The position numbers were made by a program, and so were the translations under genes. Below, in pieces: positions 45,067 through 54,800 of a DNA stretch of 64,000 bases. How positions within the stretch are numbered: position 1 is the stretch's first letter; each line of letters begins with the position of its first letter. The DNA is from Brevibacillus sp. (lineage in GTDB: Bacteria; Bacillota; Bacilli; Brevibacillales; Brevibacillaceae), in NCBI GenBank assembly GCA_017656235.1, contig JACDOF010000008.1, positions 87,036 to 151,035 of the forward strand. Reading direction: 5' to 3'. The notes under the pieces were generated by a model that ran no database searches, was not told the DNA's origin, and saw only the letters and a program-made list of their open reading frames with translations.

Positions 45067-46308
45067 ATGGGGTTGATCGTGCAGAAGTACGGGGGCACCT
45101 CCGTAGGAAGCATTGAGCGCATTCAGCGTGTGGCGGAGCGCATCGTCGAGTACAGGCAGGCCGGACACGATCTGGTGGTTGTCGTCTCGGCAATGGGAAA
45201 ATCGACTGACGTGCTGGTGGATATGGCGAAGCAGATCGCGCCTTTTCCGTCCGAGCGTGAGATGGATATGCTCTTGACTACTGGTGAGCAGGTTTCGATT
45301 GCCCTGCTGACGATGGCGCTGCATCAAAGAGGCTGCGACGCCATCTCGCTGACCGGATGGCAGGCAGGCGTCCATACCGAATCGGTACACGGGCGGGCAC
45401 GGATTCAGGAAATTGACAATCGGCGCATCCTGGCCGAACTGGAAAAAGGGCGTGTGGTTGTCGTGGCCGGCTTCCAGGGGATCTCCCGGGAAGGGGAGAT
45501 TACCACACTGGGACGAGGCGGTTCGGACACGTCGGCCGTCGCGCTGGCCGCCAGTCTGAAAGCGGAGAAGTGCGAGATTTTTACCGATGTGGCCGGTGTT
45601 TTTACGGCGGACCCGCGCGTTGTTCCGTCGGCACAGAAGCTGCCCAGCATTTCTTACGACGAAATGCTGGAGTTGGCCAACCTGGGGGCGGGTGTGCTTC
45701 ACCCCCGTTCGGTTGAGGCAGCGAAAAAATACAAGGTGGATCTGGTCGTCCGATCCAGTTTTACCAACGAAGAAGGGACGTATGTAAAGGAGGTTGCCGA
45801 TATGGAAACAGGTAGAGTAGTGAGTGGCGTTGCACATGATGAGGATGTGGCAAAGATTACGGTCATCGGCATGCCGGCCAGCGGCGGCACTCTGTCCAAG
45901 TTGTTCAATACCCTTGCGGCACAACAGGTGAACGTAGACATCATCATCCAGGGTTCGTATGATTCCGAACTGACCAACATTTCGTTCACTGTCTCCGCAG
46001 ATGATTTGCACAAGGCGCTTGAGACGCTTTCGGCCAATCAGGCTGCGTTGGGTTTTGAACGGGTGGAGCACGAGACCGGTTTGTCCAAAGTATCCATCGT
46101 AGGAGCGGGCATGATCAACAACCCCGGTGTGGCCGCGGAAATGTTCCGCCAACTGGCTGACCAGGATATTTCCATCAAAATGGTCTCCACTTCCGATATC
46201 AAGGTTTCCTGCGTCATCCCGGCTGAACATACGGGCCTGGCCGTACGTACGCTGCACACCGCGTTTGGTCTGGACGTGAAGGAACAGGCGGTCGTCCACG
46301 GCAGCTAG
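45067..46308 (+). CDS. lysC: Lysine-sensitive aspartokinase
   Basis: 413 residues. Kinase motifs: VQKYGGTSVGSIERIQRVAE, STDVLVDMAKQI, TTLGRGGSDTSAVALAASLK and EIFTDVAGVFTADPRVV. The C-terminal third has two ACT domains (VAKITVIGMPASGGTLSKLF, SKVSIVGAGMINNPGVAAEM) for lysine feedback. It phosphorylates aspartate at the head of the lysine/methionine/threonine pathway. A second, in-frame start at ATG 45802 with AAAGGAGG would make a separate regulatory beta subunit, as in B. subtilis LysC. Lysine riboswitch and terminator lie upstream. Confidence 0.96.
   Translation: MGLIVQKYGGTSVGSIERIQRVAERIVEYRQAGHDLVVVVSAMGKSTDVLVDMAKQIAPFPSEREMDMLLTTGEQVSIALLTMALHQRGCDAISLTGWQAGVHTESVHGRARIQEIDNRRILAELEKGRVVVVAGFQGISREGEITTLGRGGSDTSAVALAASLKAEKCEIFTDVAGVFTADPRVVPSAQKLPSISYDEMLELANLGAGVLHPRSVEAAKKYKVDLVVRSSFTNEEGTYVKEVADMETGRVVSGVAHDEDVAKITVIGMPASGGTLSKLFNTLAAQQVNVDIIIQGSYDSELTNISFTVSADDLHKALETLSANQAALGFERVEHETGLSKVSIVGAGMINNPGVAAEMFRQLADQDISIKMVSTSDIKVSCVIPAEHTGLAVRTLHTAFGLDVKEQAVVHGS
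45802..46308 (+). CDS. lysC: In-frame internal start: aspartokinase beta subunit
   Basis: AAAGGAGG (45786-45793), 8 nt, ATG 45802 inside lysC. The product would be the 168 C-terminal residues with both ACT domains (METGRVVSGVAHDEDVAKIT at its start). In B. subtilis the lysC gene is known to give alpha and beta subunits from such an in-frame internal start, forming an alpha2-beta2 enzyme. The site is as strong as any in the window, so it is very unlikely to be chance. Confidence 0.78.
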   Translation: METGRVVSGVAHDEDVAKITVIGMPASGGTLSKLFNTLAAQQVNVDIIIQGSYDSELTNISFTVSADDLHKALETLSANQAALGFERVEHETGLSKVSIVGAGMINNPGVAAEMFRQLADQDISIKMVSTSDIKVSCVIPAEHTGLAVRTLHTAFGLDVKEQAVVHGS

Positions 46309-46336
46309 GTCTTTTCGCCAAGTGAGTGCATTTGGG

Positions 46337-46366
46337 TTGACAGTGCATCCCCTGCAAGCGTATGAT
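46337..46366 (+). promoter_or_regulatory. Promoter of metX leader
   Basis: TTGACA (46337-46342), 18-nt spacer, TATGAT (46361-46366), about 28 nt before the SAM riboswitch. Confidence 0.72.
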
Positions 46367-46393
46367 GGTGACAAATGACAATTGAACAGACGA

Positions 46394-46505
46394 TTCTTAT
46401 CGAGAGTGGTGGAGGGACTGGCCCTATGAAGCCCGGCAACCCCGCTGTATGCGGAGAGGTGCTAATTCCAGCAGGTGCAGGCGTTGCGGCATCTGGAAGA
46501 TAAGA
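46394..46505 (+). ncRNA. SAM-I riboswitch (S box)
   Basis: The conserved S-box order is complete: TTCTTATCGAGAG, GGTGGAGGGACTGGCCCTATG, AAGCCCGGCAACC, GGTGCTAATTCC and GGAAGATAAGA. P1 is formed by TCTTATC and GATAAGA. It controls metX. Confidence 0.96.
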
Positions 46506-46528
46506 TCGGGAGCTGTTACCGTACGGTT

Positions 46529-46563
46529 GCCCCCTCTTCTCTTTCAGAAGAGGGGGCTTTTGC
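46529..46563 (+). terminator. Riboswitch terminator before metX
   Basis: GCCCCCTCTTCT pairs perfectly with AGAAGAGGGGGC around CTTTC, followed by TTTT. It would form when SAM is bound. Confidence 0.92.
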
Positions 46564-46623
46564 TTGAACGGTGTGACTTGCCGTCGCCATGTTTTTGCTG
46601 GCCGACTCGGGGGGGATGAACCA

Positions 46624-47685
46624 ATGAAGAAACTGGCGATTGGGGACGTGGTGCTGGAATCGGGTGAAGTTCTCAAACAAGTGGAGGTAGGGTACCAAAC
46701 CTACGGGACGTATGATCGGGAAAAAGGAAACGCTGTTCTCGTCTGCCACGCCCTGACGGGAGATGTCTACGCGGCTGGCGACGCATCAAGGGCTGGTTGG
46801 TGGGAAGGGTTGATCGGTCCGGGAATGCCGATCGATACCAACCAGTACTACGTCATTTGCAGCAACGTATTGGGCGGCTGTTACGGCACGACCGGACCAG
46901 CCAGTATCAATCCGGCGACCGGCAGGCCTTATGGTTCCGCTTTTCCGATGGTTACAATCCGGGACATGGTCCGCACGCAGTACCTTTTCCTTAAGCAACT
47001 GGGGATAGATCGGCTGTATGCGGTGATTGGCGGTTCCATGGGCGGCATGCAGGTGTACGAGTGGGCAATCAGTTACCCGGACTACATGAAACTGGCGGTG
47101 CCGATTGCGACCTGTACCCGCTTCTCGGCGATTGCCATCGCCTACAACGATGTGGGTCGGCAGGCGATCATGAACGATCCCGCCTGGCAGGGGGGGGACT
47201 ATTACCCGGGGCCGGGGCCGACGCGCGGATTGTCGGTCGCCAGGATGCTGGGCATGATCACCTACCGGACGGCTGAACTGTTTGAAGAACGGTTTGGCCG
47301 CTCCCTGCAAGGCGAGCCGGACGGCCACTTGTTTGATACTCCTTTTCAAATTGAAAGCTATCTGCGCTACCAGGGAGAGAAGCTGGTGGAGCGGTTTGAC
47401 GCCAACAGCTATCTCAGCTTGCTGAAGGCGATGGATACGCATGACGTCGGGCGGAACCGCGGGGGGATTGAGCAGGCCCTGTCACGGATCAAGACGCAGG
47501 TGGTAGGGATCGGAATCAGCAACGATCTGCTCTATCCGCTTGAGCACCAGCGGGAGATGGTCGATATCATGCGTTCCCACGGTGTTCGTGCAGAGTTTTA
47601 TACGATTGACTCAAAATACGGACATGACGGGTTTCTGGTTGAGTTTCACAAGATGGCCCAAATTCTCTCCCCGTACTTTGCCTAA
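46624..47685 (+). CDS. metX: Homoserine O-acetyltransferase
   Basis: 353 residues from ATG 46624, the Met after GGGGGG; the track start is inside the terminator region. Alpha/beta-hydrolase fold with the nucleophile elbow AVIGGSMGGMQVYEWA (Ser about 137), the early NVLGGCYGTTGPASINPATG and the catalytic Asp/His near SNDLLYPLEHQREM and SKYGHDGFLVEF. It acylates homoserine in methionine synthesis. A SAM riboswitch controls it, and it lies directly after lysC, which feeds the same aspartate pathway. Confidence 0.94.
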   Translation: MKKLAIGDVVLESGEVLKQVEVGYQTYGTYDREKGNAVLVCHALTGDVYAAGDASRAGWWEGLIGPGMPIDTNQYYVICSNVLGGCYGTTGPASINPATGRPYGSAFPMVTIRDMVRTQYLFLKQLGIDRLYAVIGGSMGGMQVYEWAISYPDYMKLAVPIATCTRFSAIAIAYNDVGRQAIMNDPAWQGGDYYPGPGPTRGLSVARMLGMITYRTAELFEERFGRSLQGEPDGHLFDTPFQIESYLRYQGEKLVERFDANSYLSLLKAMDTHDVGRNRGGIEQALSRIKTQVVGIGISNDLLYPLEHQREMVDIMRSHGVRAEFYTIDSKYGHDGFLVEFHKMAQILSPYFA

Positions 47686-47732
47686 ACAGGCTGCCCACCG
47701 CCATCATTCCGGACGGTAACACGTTCGGTACG

Positions 47733-48206
47733 CTACTCTGCCTTATCCAGCTGGACGGTAATGACCGCCTCCAGCCTTTTTTCTTTTCCATTCCGAATCC
47801 CCAGTGTGGCTTCTGCCCGCCTCGTCTGCCAGGCTCCGACCGCTCCAGCCAACAGCCCCGCTTCCAGGGAAAGGGTACGCACCAGCCTGTCCGGCGGGAT
47901 GTAGTCATAGGCAGAGTGGCTGAGCCTAAAGCGCAGATGGCTGTCTGTTTGTTCCATGATCTCCAGCCTGCCCAGACCGAGCCGGATAAAGGTCATGACG
48001 AGATCTGCGGCAGAGCCAACGGCCATCTGCCTGCCCAGATCCTTGCCTGTCCAGTAGAGAATTGGTGCTTCACTCTCGCCGAGCAGTCGGATGCTCAGAG
48101 TTTCCCGAAGCAGGTGGTAGCCGAGGTACGGCATGTTCATCTGCTCAATGTGCGAAATCGTCGCAGAGGAAAGAAGGGGGGCTAACGGATCGCCGGTTCG
48201 GTTCAT
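47733..48206 (-). CDS. yslB: DUF2507 protein, YslB-like
   Basis: 157 residues. The protein fits the YslB family (DUF2507, V4R-like small-ligand fold): IEQMNMPYLGYHLLRETLSI, LYWTGKDLGRQMAV and LRFRLSHSAYDYIPPDRLV. Function unknown. In B. subtilis yslB sits between lysC and sdhC, the same place as here, although metX intervenes. Opposite strand to its neighbours. The gene body has no unusual features, and GGAGAG precedes its start. Confidence 0.88.
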   Translation of the reverse strand: MNRTGDPLAPLLSSATISHIEQMNMPYLGYHLLRETLSIRLLGESEAPILYWTGKDLGRQMAVGSAADLVMTFIRLGLGRLEIMEQTDSHLRFRLSHSAYDYIPPDRLVRTLSLEAGLLAGAVGAWQTRRAEATLGIRNGKEKRLEAVITVQLDKAE

Positions 48207-48604
48207 GGATCGCTCTCCTTTTTCTTAAAGGATTACACTAGTAACATATGATAGAAAGCAGAGAGACATGCCTGGTTGCTGCGTCGACTAAGTTGATTCC
48301 AACGTTGGATTAAGTCTACCGATCGGCTTGACGCTGTATGTTGACAGGAGTACAATGGTTTTGGTCACATACTGTACTTCATTTTGCCATACTTTTGACA
48401 CAATTTGCCAACATTCCGCAGCACCGCAGGCTGACCTGGCGGCCGCCAACTTCGACGTCGAAAGCGCAGTTTTGGCCGGTGATCTGGCGGAATGGAGGCG
48501 AATGGTGTCTAACCGACTCTCCATTGGGACAGGATAGAGAAGAGCAAAGAGGGGTTACAGGGGGACAAGACTGGATCACAGACTATTAAAGGAGGGACCC
48601 ATGC
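48207..48604 (+). other. 398-nt leader region of sdhCAB
   Basis: TTGACG (48328-48333), 17-nt spacer, TACAAT (48351-48356) is a good promoter. The resulting leader is about 240 nt, long for an operon start, with no gene in it; the small ORFs on the track here have no ribosome binding sites. AGGAGG precedes sdhC. No known riboswitch is recognised. Confidence 0.55.
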
Positions 48605-49222
48605 ATGGCTAGCAACAGCCGGGATTTTTTCAACCACAAGCTTCATTCTCTATTAGGCTTGTTTCCGGTGGGCGTGTTCTTGTTGTTCCACCTGACGGCC
48701 AACTACCAGGCAACCAAGGGGCCGGAAGCGTACAATGAGACCGTAGCCTTCATCGAGAATTTTCCGTTTGTGCTCGTACTGGAGTTTGTCCTGATCTACA
48801 TTCCGATTCTCTTTCATGCAATCTTCGGACTTTACATTGCCTTTCAGGCGAAGCATAACGTTGGCAACTTCGGCTACTTCCGCAATCACATGTTTTTGTG
48901 GCAGCGCATTACAGGGATTATCACCCTGATTTTTATTGCCTGGCATGTCTGGGAGACACGGATCCAAAAAGCGCTCGGTACGGCTGAAGTAAACTACGAC
49001 ATGATGGCCAACATCCTGAGCAATCCAGTCATGGTTGCATTTTACACGATTGGGATCTTGTCCGCCGTCTTTCACCTTTCCAATGGAATCTGGTCATTCC
49101 TCGTACACTGGGGCATAACGGTAGGTCCGCGTTCGCAGCGTGTCGCCACTTACTTCACGATGGGTGTGTTCGTGGTCGTATCGTTTATCGGCTTGCGGGC
49201 GATGGCAGCATTTATTCAATAG
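48605..49222 (+). CDS. sdhC: Succinate dehydrogenase cytochrome b558 subunit
   Basis: 205 residues with five hydrophobic helices, the single-subunit membrane anchor type of Bacillus. Axial heme ligands are the His residues in helices: LHSLLGLFPVGVFLLFHLTA, IPILFHAIFGLYI, LIFIAWHVWETR and AVFHLSNGIWSFLVHWG. It anchors SdhA/B to the membrane and reduces menaquinone through two b hemes. Start at ATG 48605 rather than 48601, which is in another frame. Confidence 0.95.
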   Translation: MASNSRDFFNHKLHSLLGLFPVGVFLLFHLTANYQATKGPEAYNETVAFIENFPFVLVLEFVLIYIPILFHAIFGLYIAFQAKHNVGNFGYFRNHMFLWQRITGIITLIFIAWHVWETRIQKALGTAEVNYDMMANILSNPVMVAFYTIGILSAVFHLSNGIWSFLVHWGITVGPRSQRVATYFTMGVFVVVSFIGLRAMAAFIQ

Positions 49223-49240
49223 GGATAGGGGGCAGTTAAC

Positions 49241-50995
49241 GTGGCAAAAGGGAAAATCATCGTTGTCGGCGGCGGCCTGGCAGGGCTGATGGCGACAATC
49301 AAAGCAGCAGAAAAAGGTGTGCCTGTCGATCTGTTCTCCCTTGTACCGGTGAAGCGTTCTCACTCCGTCTGTGCGCAGGGCGGCATCAACGGTGCCGTCA
49401 ATACAAAAGGAGAAGGCGACTCGACGTGGGAACACTTTGACGATACGATTTACGGCGGGGATTTCCTGGCCAACCAGCCGCCGGTTAAAGCAATGTGCGA
49501 CGCCGCTCCCGGCATTATCTACATGCTGGACCGGATGGGCGTCATGTTTAACCGCACGTCTGAAGGGCTGCTTGACTTCCGCCGCTTTGGGGGCACCAAG
49601 CATCACCGCACGGCGTTTGCCGGCGCGACGACTGGTCAGCAGCTCCTGTACGCGCTGGATGAGCAGGTCCGCCGCTATGAAGTGGAAGGTTTGGTCACCA
49701 AGTACGAATACTTTGACTTCCTCGGAGCCGTTCTTGACGATGCCGGTGTCTGCCGGGGAATTGTCGCGCAAAACATGCGTACCAGTGAGATCGCCGCATA
49801 TGCCGCTGACGCGGTCATCCTGGCGACGGGCGGACCGGGTATTATCTTTGGCAAGTCGACCAACTCGATGATCAATACCGGTACGGCTGCTTCGGCAGCA
49901 TATCAACAGGGCGTCATTTACGCCAACGGGGAGTTTATTCAGATTCACCCGACGGCCATTCCGGGTGACGACAAACTGCGGCTGATGTCCGAGTCGGCAC
50001 GCGGGGAAGGCGGCCGCATCTGGACCTATCGCGACGGGAAACCGTGGTATTTCCTCGAAGAAAAGTACCCGGCGTACGGAAACCTGGTGCCGCGTGACAT
50101 CGCGACACGGGAAATCTTCCATGTCTGCGTCGACCTGAAGCTGGGGATCAACGGCGAGAACATGGTTTACCTCGACCTGTCGCACAAGGATCCGAAAGAA
50201 CTGGACGTCAAACTGGGCGGGATTATCGAAATCTATGAGAAGTTCATGGGGGACGACCCGCGCAAGGTGCCGATGAAGATCTTCCCGGCTGTACACTACT
50301 CGATGGGCGGCATGTGGGTCGACTACAATCAGATGACCAACATCCCCGGGCTGTTCGCTGCCGGTGAATGCGACTACTCGCAGCACGGCGCAAACCGTCT
50401 GGGAGCCAACTCGCTCCTCTCCTCGATCTACGGCGGAATGGTCGCCGGCCCGAAAGCGATCGAGTACATCAACGGTCTGGACAAATCGTCGGCAGACCTG
50501 CCGAGCACGCTGTTTGAAGGATACGTAAAGAAAGAGCAGGAGAAATTCGACAACATTCTCAAGATGGACGGTACGGAAAACGCCTACGTGCTCCATCGCG
50601 AACTGGGCGAGTGGATGACAGACAATGTCACCGTGGTGCGTTACAACGACCGTCTGAAGAAGACCGACGAAAAGATCCAGGAACTGATGGAGCGCTGGAA
50701 AAAGATCAACATCAACGATACGCAGCGCTGGAGCAACTCTGGTGCGCAGTTTACCCGCCACCTGTGGAACATGCTGATTCTCGCCCGGGTCATTACGATT
50801 GGGGCGCTGATGCGCAATGAAAGCCGCGGTGCCCACTACAAACCGGAGTTCCCGGAACGCGATGACGAGAACTTCCTGAAAACGACAATGGCCAGGTTTA
50901 ATCCGGAAACACTGGCTCCTGACATTTACTACGAAGATGTGGATATTTCGCTGATTCCGCCGCGGAAGCGCGACTACAGCAAAAACAAATCGTAA
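49241..50995 (+). CDS. sdhA: Succinate dehydrogenase flavoprotein subunit
   Basis: 584 residues from GTG 49241. FAD-binding Rossmann motif IIVVGGGLAGLMATIKAAEKG, the flavinylation region SVCAQGGINGAVNTKGEG, TKHHRTAFAGATTGQQLLYA, substrate motif GEFIQIHPTAIPG, LMSESARGEGGRIWTYR and HYSMGGMWVDYNQMTNIPG, then GANRLGANSLLSSIYGG. It oxidises succinate to fumarate in the citric acid cycle. Complete length for the Bacillus type. Confidence 0.97.
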   Translation: MAKGKIIVVGGGLAGLMATIKAAEKGVPVDLFSLVPVKRSHSVCAQGGINGAVNTKGEGDSTWEHFDDTIYGGDFLANQPPVKAMCDAAPGIIYMLDRMGVMFNRTSEGLLDFRRFGGTKHHRTAFAGATTGQQLLYALDEQVRRYEVEGLVTKYEYFDFLGAVLDDAGVCRGIVAQNMRTSEIAAYAADAVILATGGPGIIFGKSTNSMINTGTAASAAYQQGVIYANGEFIQIHPTAIPGDDKLRLMSESARGEGGRIWTYRDGKPWYFLEEKYPAYGNLVPRDIATREIFHVCVDLKLGINGENMVYLDLSHKDPKELDVKLGGIIEIYEKFMGDDPRKVPMKIFPAVHYSMGGMWVDYNQMTNIPGLFAAGECDYSQHGANRLGANSLLSSIYGGMVAGPKAIEYINGLDKSSADLPSTLFEGYVKKEQEKFDNILKMDGTENAYVLHRELGEWMTDNVTVVRYNDRLKKTDEKIQELMERWKKININDTQRWSNSGAQFTRHLWNMLILARVITIGALMRNESRGAHYKPEFPERDDENFLKTTMARFNPETLAPDIYYEDVDISLIPPRKRDYSKNKS

Positions 50996-51012
50996 AGGGG
51001 AGGGAATAGACG

Positions 51013-51762
51013 ATGGCTGACAAGTATGTCCACCTGATTATCACCCGTCAGGACAGTCCTGACAGTACACCGTACAAGGAAGAGTTCAAGATTCCCTACC
51101 GTCCCAACATGAATGTGATTTCCGCGCTGATGGAGATTCAGCGAAATCCCGTCAACGCAGAAGGGCAAAAAACCAAACCGGTACAATGGGAGTCCAACTG
51201 TTTGGAAGAGGTGTGCGGTGCCTGCTCGATGGTCATCAACGGAAAACCGCGTCAGGCCTGTACCGCACTGATCGATAAACTGGAGCAGCCGATCCGGCTG
51301 GCGCCGATGAGCACCTTCCCGGTGATGCGCGACCTGTCGGTTGACCGCAGCCGCATGTTTGACGCACTGAAGCGTGTCAAGGCGTGGATTCCAATCGATG
51401 GTACCTACGATCTGGGACCGGGTCCGCGGATGCCGGAAGTGGATCGCCAGTGGGCGTATGAGCTTTCCAAGTGCATGACCTGTGGCGTATGCCTGGAAGC
51501 TTGCCCCAATGTAAACGAAAAATCTCCGTTTATCGGACCGTTTGCGATTTCGCAGGTTCGCCTGTTTAACGAACATCCAACCGGAAAGATGAACAAACAC
51601 GAACGCCTGGAAGCGCTGATGGAGGAAGGCGGCATTGCCGACTGCGGCAACTCGCAAAACTGCGTGCAGTCCTGTCCGAAAGGCATCCCGCTGACAACTT
51701 CCATCGCCCACATGAACCGGGAGACGACCAGGCACGCGATCAAATCGTTTTTCTTCTCCTGA
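51013..51762 (+). CDS. sdhB: Succinate dehydrogenase iron-sulfur subunit
   Basis: 249 residues. 2Fe-2S ligands in ESNCLEEVCGACSMVINGKP followed by RQAC, then the 4Fe-4S and 3Fe-4S set in CMTCGVCLEACPNVN and CGNSQNCVQSCPKGIPL. It carries electrons from FAD to the hemes of SdhC. It ends the operon; a strong terminator follows at 51775-51812. Confidence 0.97.
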   Translation: MADKYVHLIITRQDSPDSTPYKEEFKIPYRPNMNVISALMEIQRNPVNAEGQKTKPVQWESNCLEEVCGACSMVINGKPRQACTALIDKLEQPIRLAPMSTFPVMRDLSVDRSRMFDALKRVKAWIPIDGTYDLGPGPRMPEVDRQWAYELSKCMTCGVCLEACPNVNEKSPFIGPFAISQVRLFNEHPTGKMNKHERLEALMEEGGIADCGNSQNCVQSCPKGIPLTTSIAHMNRETTRHAIKSFFFS

Positions 51763-51774
51763 TGGCAAACAGAC

Positions 51775-51812
51775 AACTCCGATCGGTGCTGCTACCGATT
51801 GGAGTTTTTTTT
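51775..51812 (+). terminator. Rho-independent terminator of sdhCAB
   Basis: AACTCC-GATCGGT pairs with ACCGATT-GGAGTT around GCTGCT, followed by an eight-base T-run. Confidence 0.92.
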
Positions 51813-51897
51813 GTTTTCGTATGCGCTGAATAGGGTCAACTCCTGGATGGAAAACTATTGTAGATGAAGATATGACCTGTGCAGGAGGAGACCAACA

Positions 51898-54800
51898 TTG
51901 AAGAAGCATCTGGTTTGTTACGGACTGGCATTATCCGTATTTTTTTTTCCTTTCTCGCTTCAACTGAACAGCTATGTCGAACAAAAAGGGAAGGATGTGG
52001 CCGGAACCGGCCGTCAAGCGGAAGAGTGGCGGACGAGGGTGCTGAACGATCTCGTGCAGGCCGCATCCGCCGAGGAACCATTCCCGTCTGCTTCTCCCTT
52101 TGGTCAGGCGGGAGCAGAGCAGGGCAGAGGAAAGCACAGCGTATCTCCTGATGGAGCGGATGAATGGGCTGAAGTAAGCCAGGTGATTGTCGGTGAGAAG
52201 CTGCCGCAGGGGCCCGTCTCCACCCTTGAGATGATTGAAGCGACCAAGGCGTGGGAAGAAGCCGGAATCAAAGGAGAAGGAATGTTGATATCGATCATCG
52301 ATACGGGGATTAATCCCGCGCATCCGGATCTGCCCAAGCCGCGCGACACGCAGGCTGCCCGGCGCAAAACCGGTTCCACCGCCAAAGTCATCCCCGGGTA
52401 CAACTGGGCGGACCGGAACCAGGTGACAAAAGATGTCGGTGAGTCACAGCATGGGATGCATGTGGCGGGAATCGCTGCCGCCAACGGCAAAGTAAAGGGC
52501 GTGGCTCCGGAAGCGCAGTTGTTGAGCGAAAAAGTGTTCAGCAACTACCAGGGTGAGGTTTCCGGGCTAAGTGAATCGATTTTGTTCGCGATTAACGATT
52601 CGATCGAGAAGAAAGCGGACGTGATCAACCTAAGCCTCGGTTCCCCGGCAGGGTATGTCGACCAGCTCAGCGTGGAGCAGCAAGCGATCAAGCGGGCTGT
52701 TGACCACGGCGTCATCGTCGTGGCCGCCGCCGGGAATGACGGATACTTTGGCAGCGACAAGGTGAAACAGGAAAATCCTGATGTGGCGATGATCGGGTCA
52801 CCGGGGGTGGCGCCAGATGCGCTGTCGGTTGCCTCGGTCAACGCCACGACAATGGCAGGGGTCAGTTTTCGTGTGTGGGGTGTTGCTGGACTGGAACGGG
52901 TTGTCTACCTGCCGGCTCGCCCTGCAGAAGGTGTGCCGGTAAACCCGGTACAGGCATTGGCTGCCCCCAAGGAACTTGTCTACGTAGGAAAGGGAACGAA
53001 AGAAGATTACCAGGTACAGGTGAAGAACAAGCTGGTGCTGATCGAGCGCGGGAGCATTTCTTTTGATGAAAAACTGCGGCTGGCTCGGGAAGCGGGCGCA
53101 GTGGGAGCAATCGTATACAACAACGAACCCGGTCCAATGCTGATGAGTGCCAATGAAGCGAGACAATTCCCCGCTGTGACCATCCTGAAGTCGACCGGCG
53201 AAGCGTTAGCCGCTCAATTGAAACAAGGGAAAACGATACAGGTTCAGTTTGATGGCGAGTATGCGCAAAACGGACTGCCGTATCCCAACGGCGGCACCAT
53301 TTCTGCCTTTTCTTCCTGGGGACCTGCCCCGGATCTTCAGTTTAAACCGGAGATTGCTGCACCAGGGGGCGGGATATTGTCCACCGTGATGCAGCATGAT
53401 TACGCTGTCAAAAGCGGTACCTCGATGGCTACTCCCCATGTGGCCGGGGGGATGGCACTGCTGAAACAAGCATATCAGAAGATGGGGCGCAGGCTGGAAG
53501 GGAGGGACTTGGTGGAAACACTAAAAGCGGTGGTGATGAACACGGCCCAGCCCATTCTCGATCCGCGGGATATCGCAGCCACTTCCAGCGAAGGAAGGAA
53601 AGGTCCCTATCCTTATTCTCCGCGTGTACAGGGAGCAGGATTGATGCAGGTGGCCAAAGCGATCAGAACGCCGGTTCTGATCACCGATGCCAAGGGGAAA
53701 GCAGGCGTTTCGCTGGGGGAAATCGGACGCAGTACAACTTTTTCTCTCTACGTGGACAACCGTTTTGGCCAAGAACCGCTTACCTACAAGATGAAGGACG
53801 CCTATGGCGTCCTGACCGACTTCTGTCGGGACGGGATCAATTATCTGACTTCTGTTCCGCTGCAGGGAGCCAAGCTCAGCTTTTCACCGGACAAGGTGAC
53901 GGTTGCTCCAGGCAAGCGGCAGGAAGTCAAAGTGACGTTGAGTATTCCGGAAAGCGCGCCGCGCAACATCTTCAGCGAAGGATTCATTGCCTTTGTGCCG
54001 GAGGATGAGGCATTGCCGGTTCTCCACGTGCCCTTTTTCGGCTTTTACGGGGATTGGGAGGAACCGCGGGTCATGGACGCACCGATGTGGCAGGCAGAAA
54101 GCCAGGAGAAGCGCACAGGGGTCAAGACCACGTGGTACCATGACAAGCAGAACGACAAAAAGAAATACCGCGATTACCTTGGTGTCACCGGGGTGGATGA
54201 AAACGGTCGGGTAAAGGTCGATCCGGACAAGATCGCTTTCTCACCCAATGGTGACGGACATTATGATGTCGCTTCCCCGTCGGTTACGTTTTTGCGGCAT
54301 GCCCGGCAAGTCTCGATTGATGTGGTCGATTCCTCAGGGAAAGTCGTCCGTTCGCTTGTGCGCGACGAGAAGGTGAGCAAATACGATCAGTCCAAACTGG
54401 GCATTCCCTACTACTACACCGAGAAGGAGGAGTGGGCTTGGGACGGCACTGCTTATTCAGCTCAGACAGGCACGTACGTGCAGGTTCCGGATGGCGCCTA
54501 TCGTTTTGTCGTCAGGGCCAAGAGTGGGGGAAAGAATGCCCACTGGCAGACGATCAGTCTTCCTGTTCGGGTGGACAGGCAGGCACCTCGGGTACAGGCA
54601 TCTCTTGACGGCAGCCGCCTGCGGTGGAACAGCCGCGACGGCGATGTGCAGGGCTATTTGTTATATGTGGAGGGCAAAAAAACAGGCGGTCCGTTTTCCG
54701 CCTCTGTCACCAGCACGATGATCTCCCAGCCGCATCGCGCGGTGACGCTGGTCGCCTACGATTACGCGGGCAACATTACGGTTGTTCCGGTAAACGGGCA

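Noticed and set aside
44739-45116. 125-codon plus-strand ORF before lysC
   Set aside because: It runs through the lysine riboswitch and its terminator into lysC; the sequence is explained by RNA structure.
44983-46374. 463-codon minus-strand ORF
   Set aside because: Antisense of lysC; no motifs, and it would run through the lysC leader and SAM riboswitch promoter.
48328-48589. Overlapping small ORFs before sdhC
   Set aside because: No ribosome binding sites and they overlap each other in the promoter region.
49094-50836. 580-codon minus-strand ORF
   Set aside because: Antisense of sdhC/sdhA, which are unmistakable.
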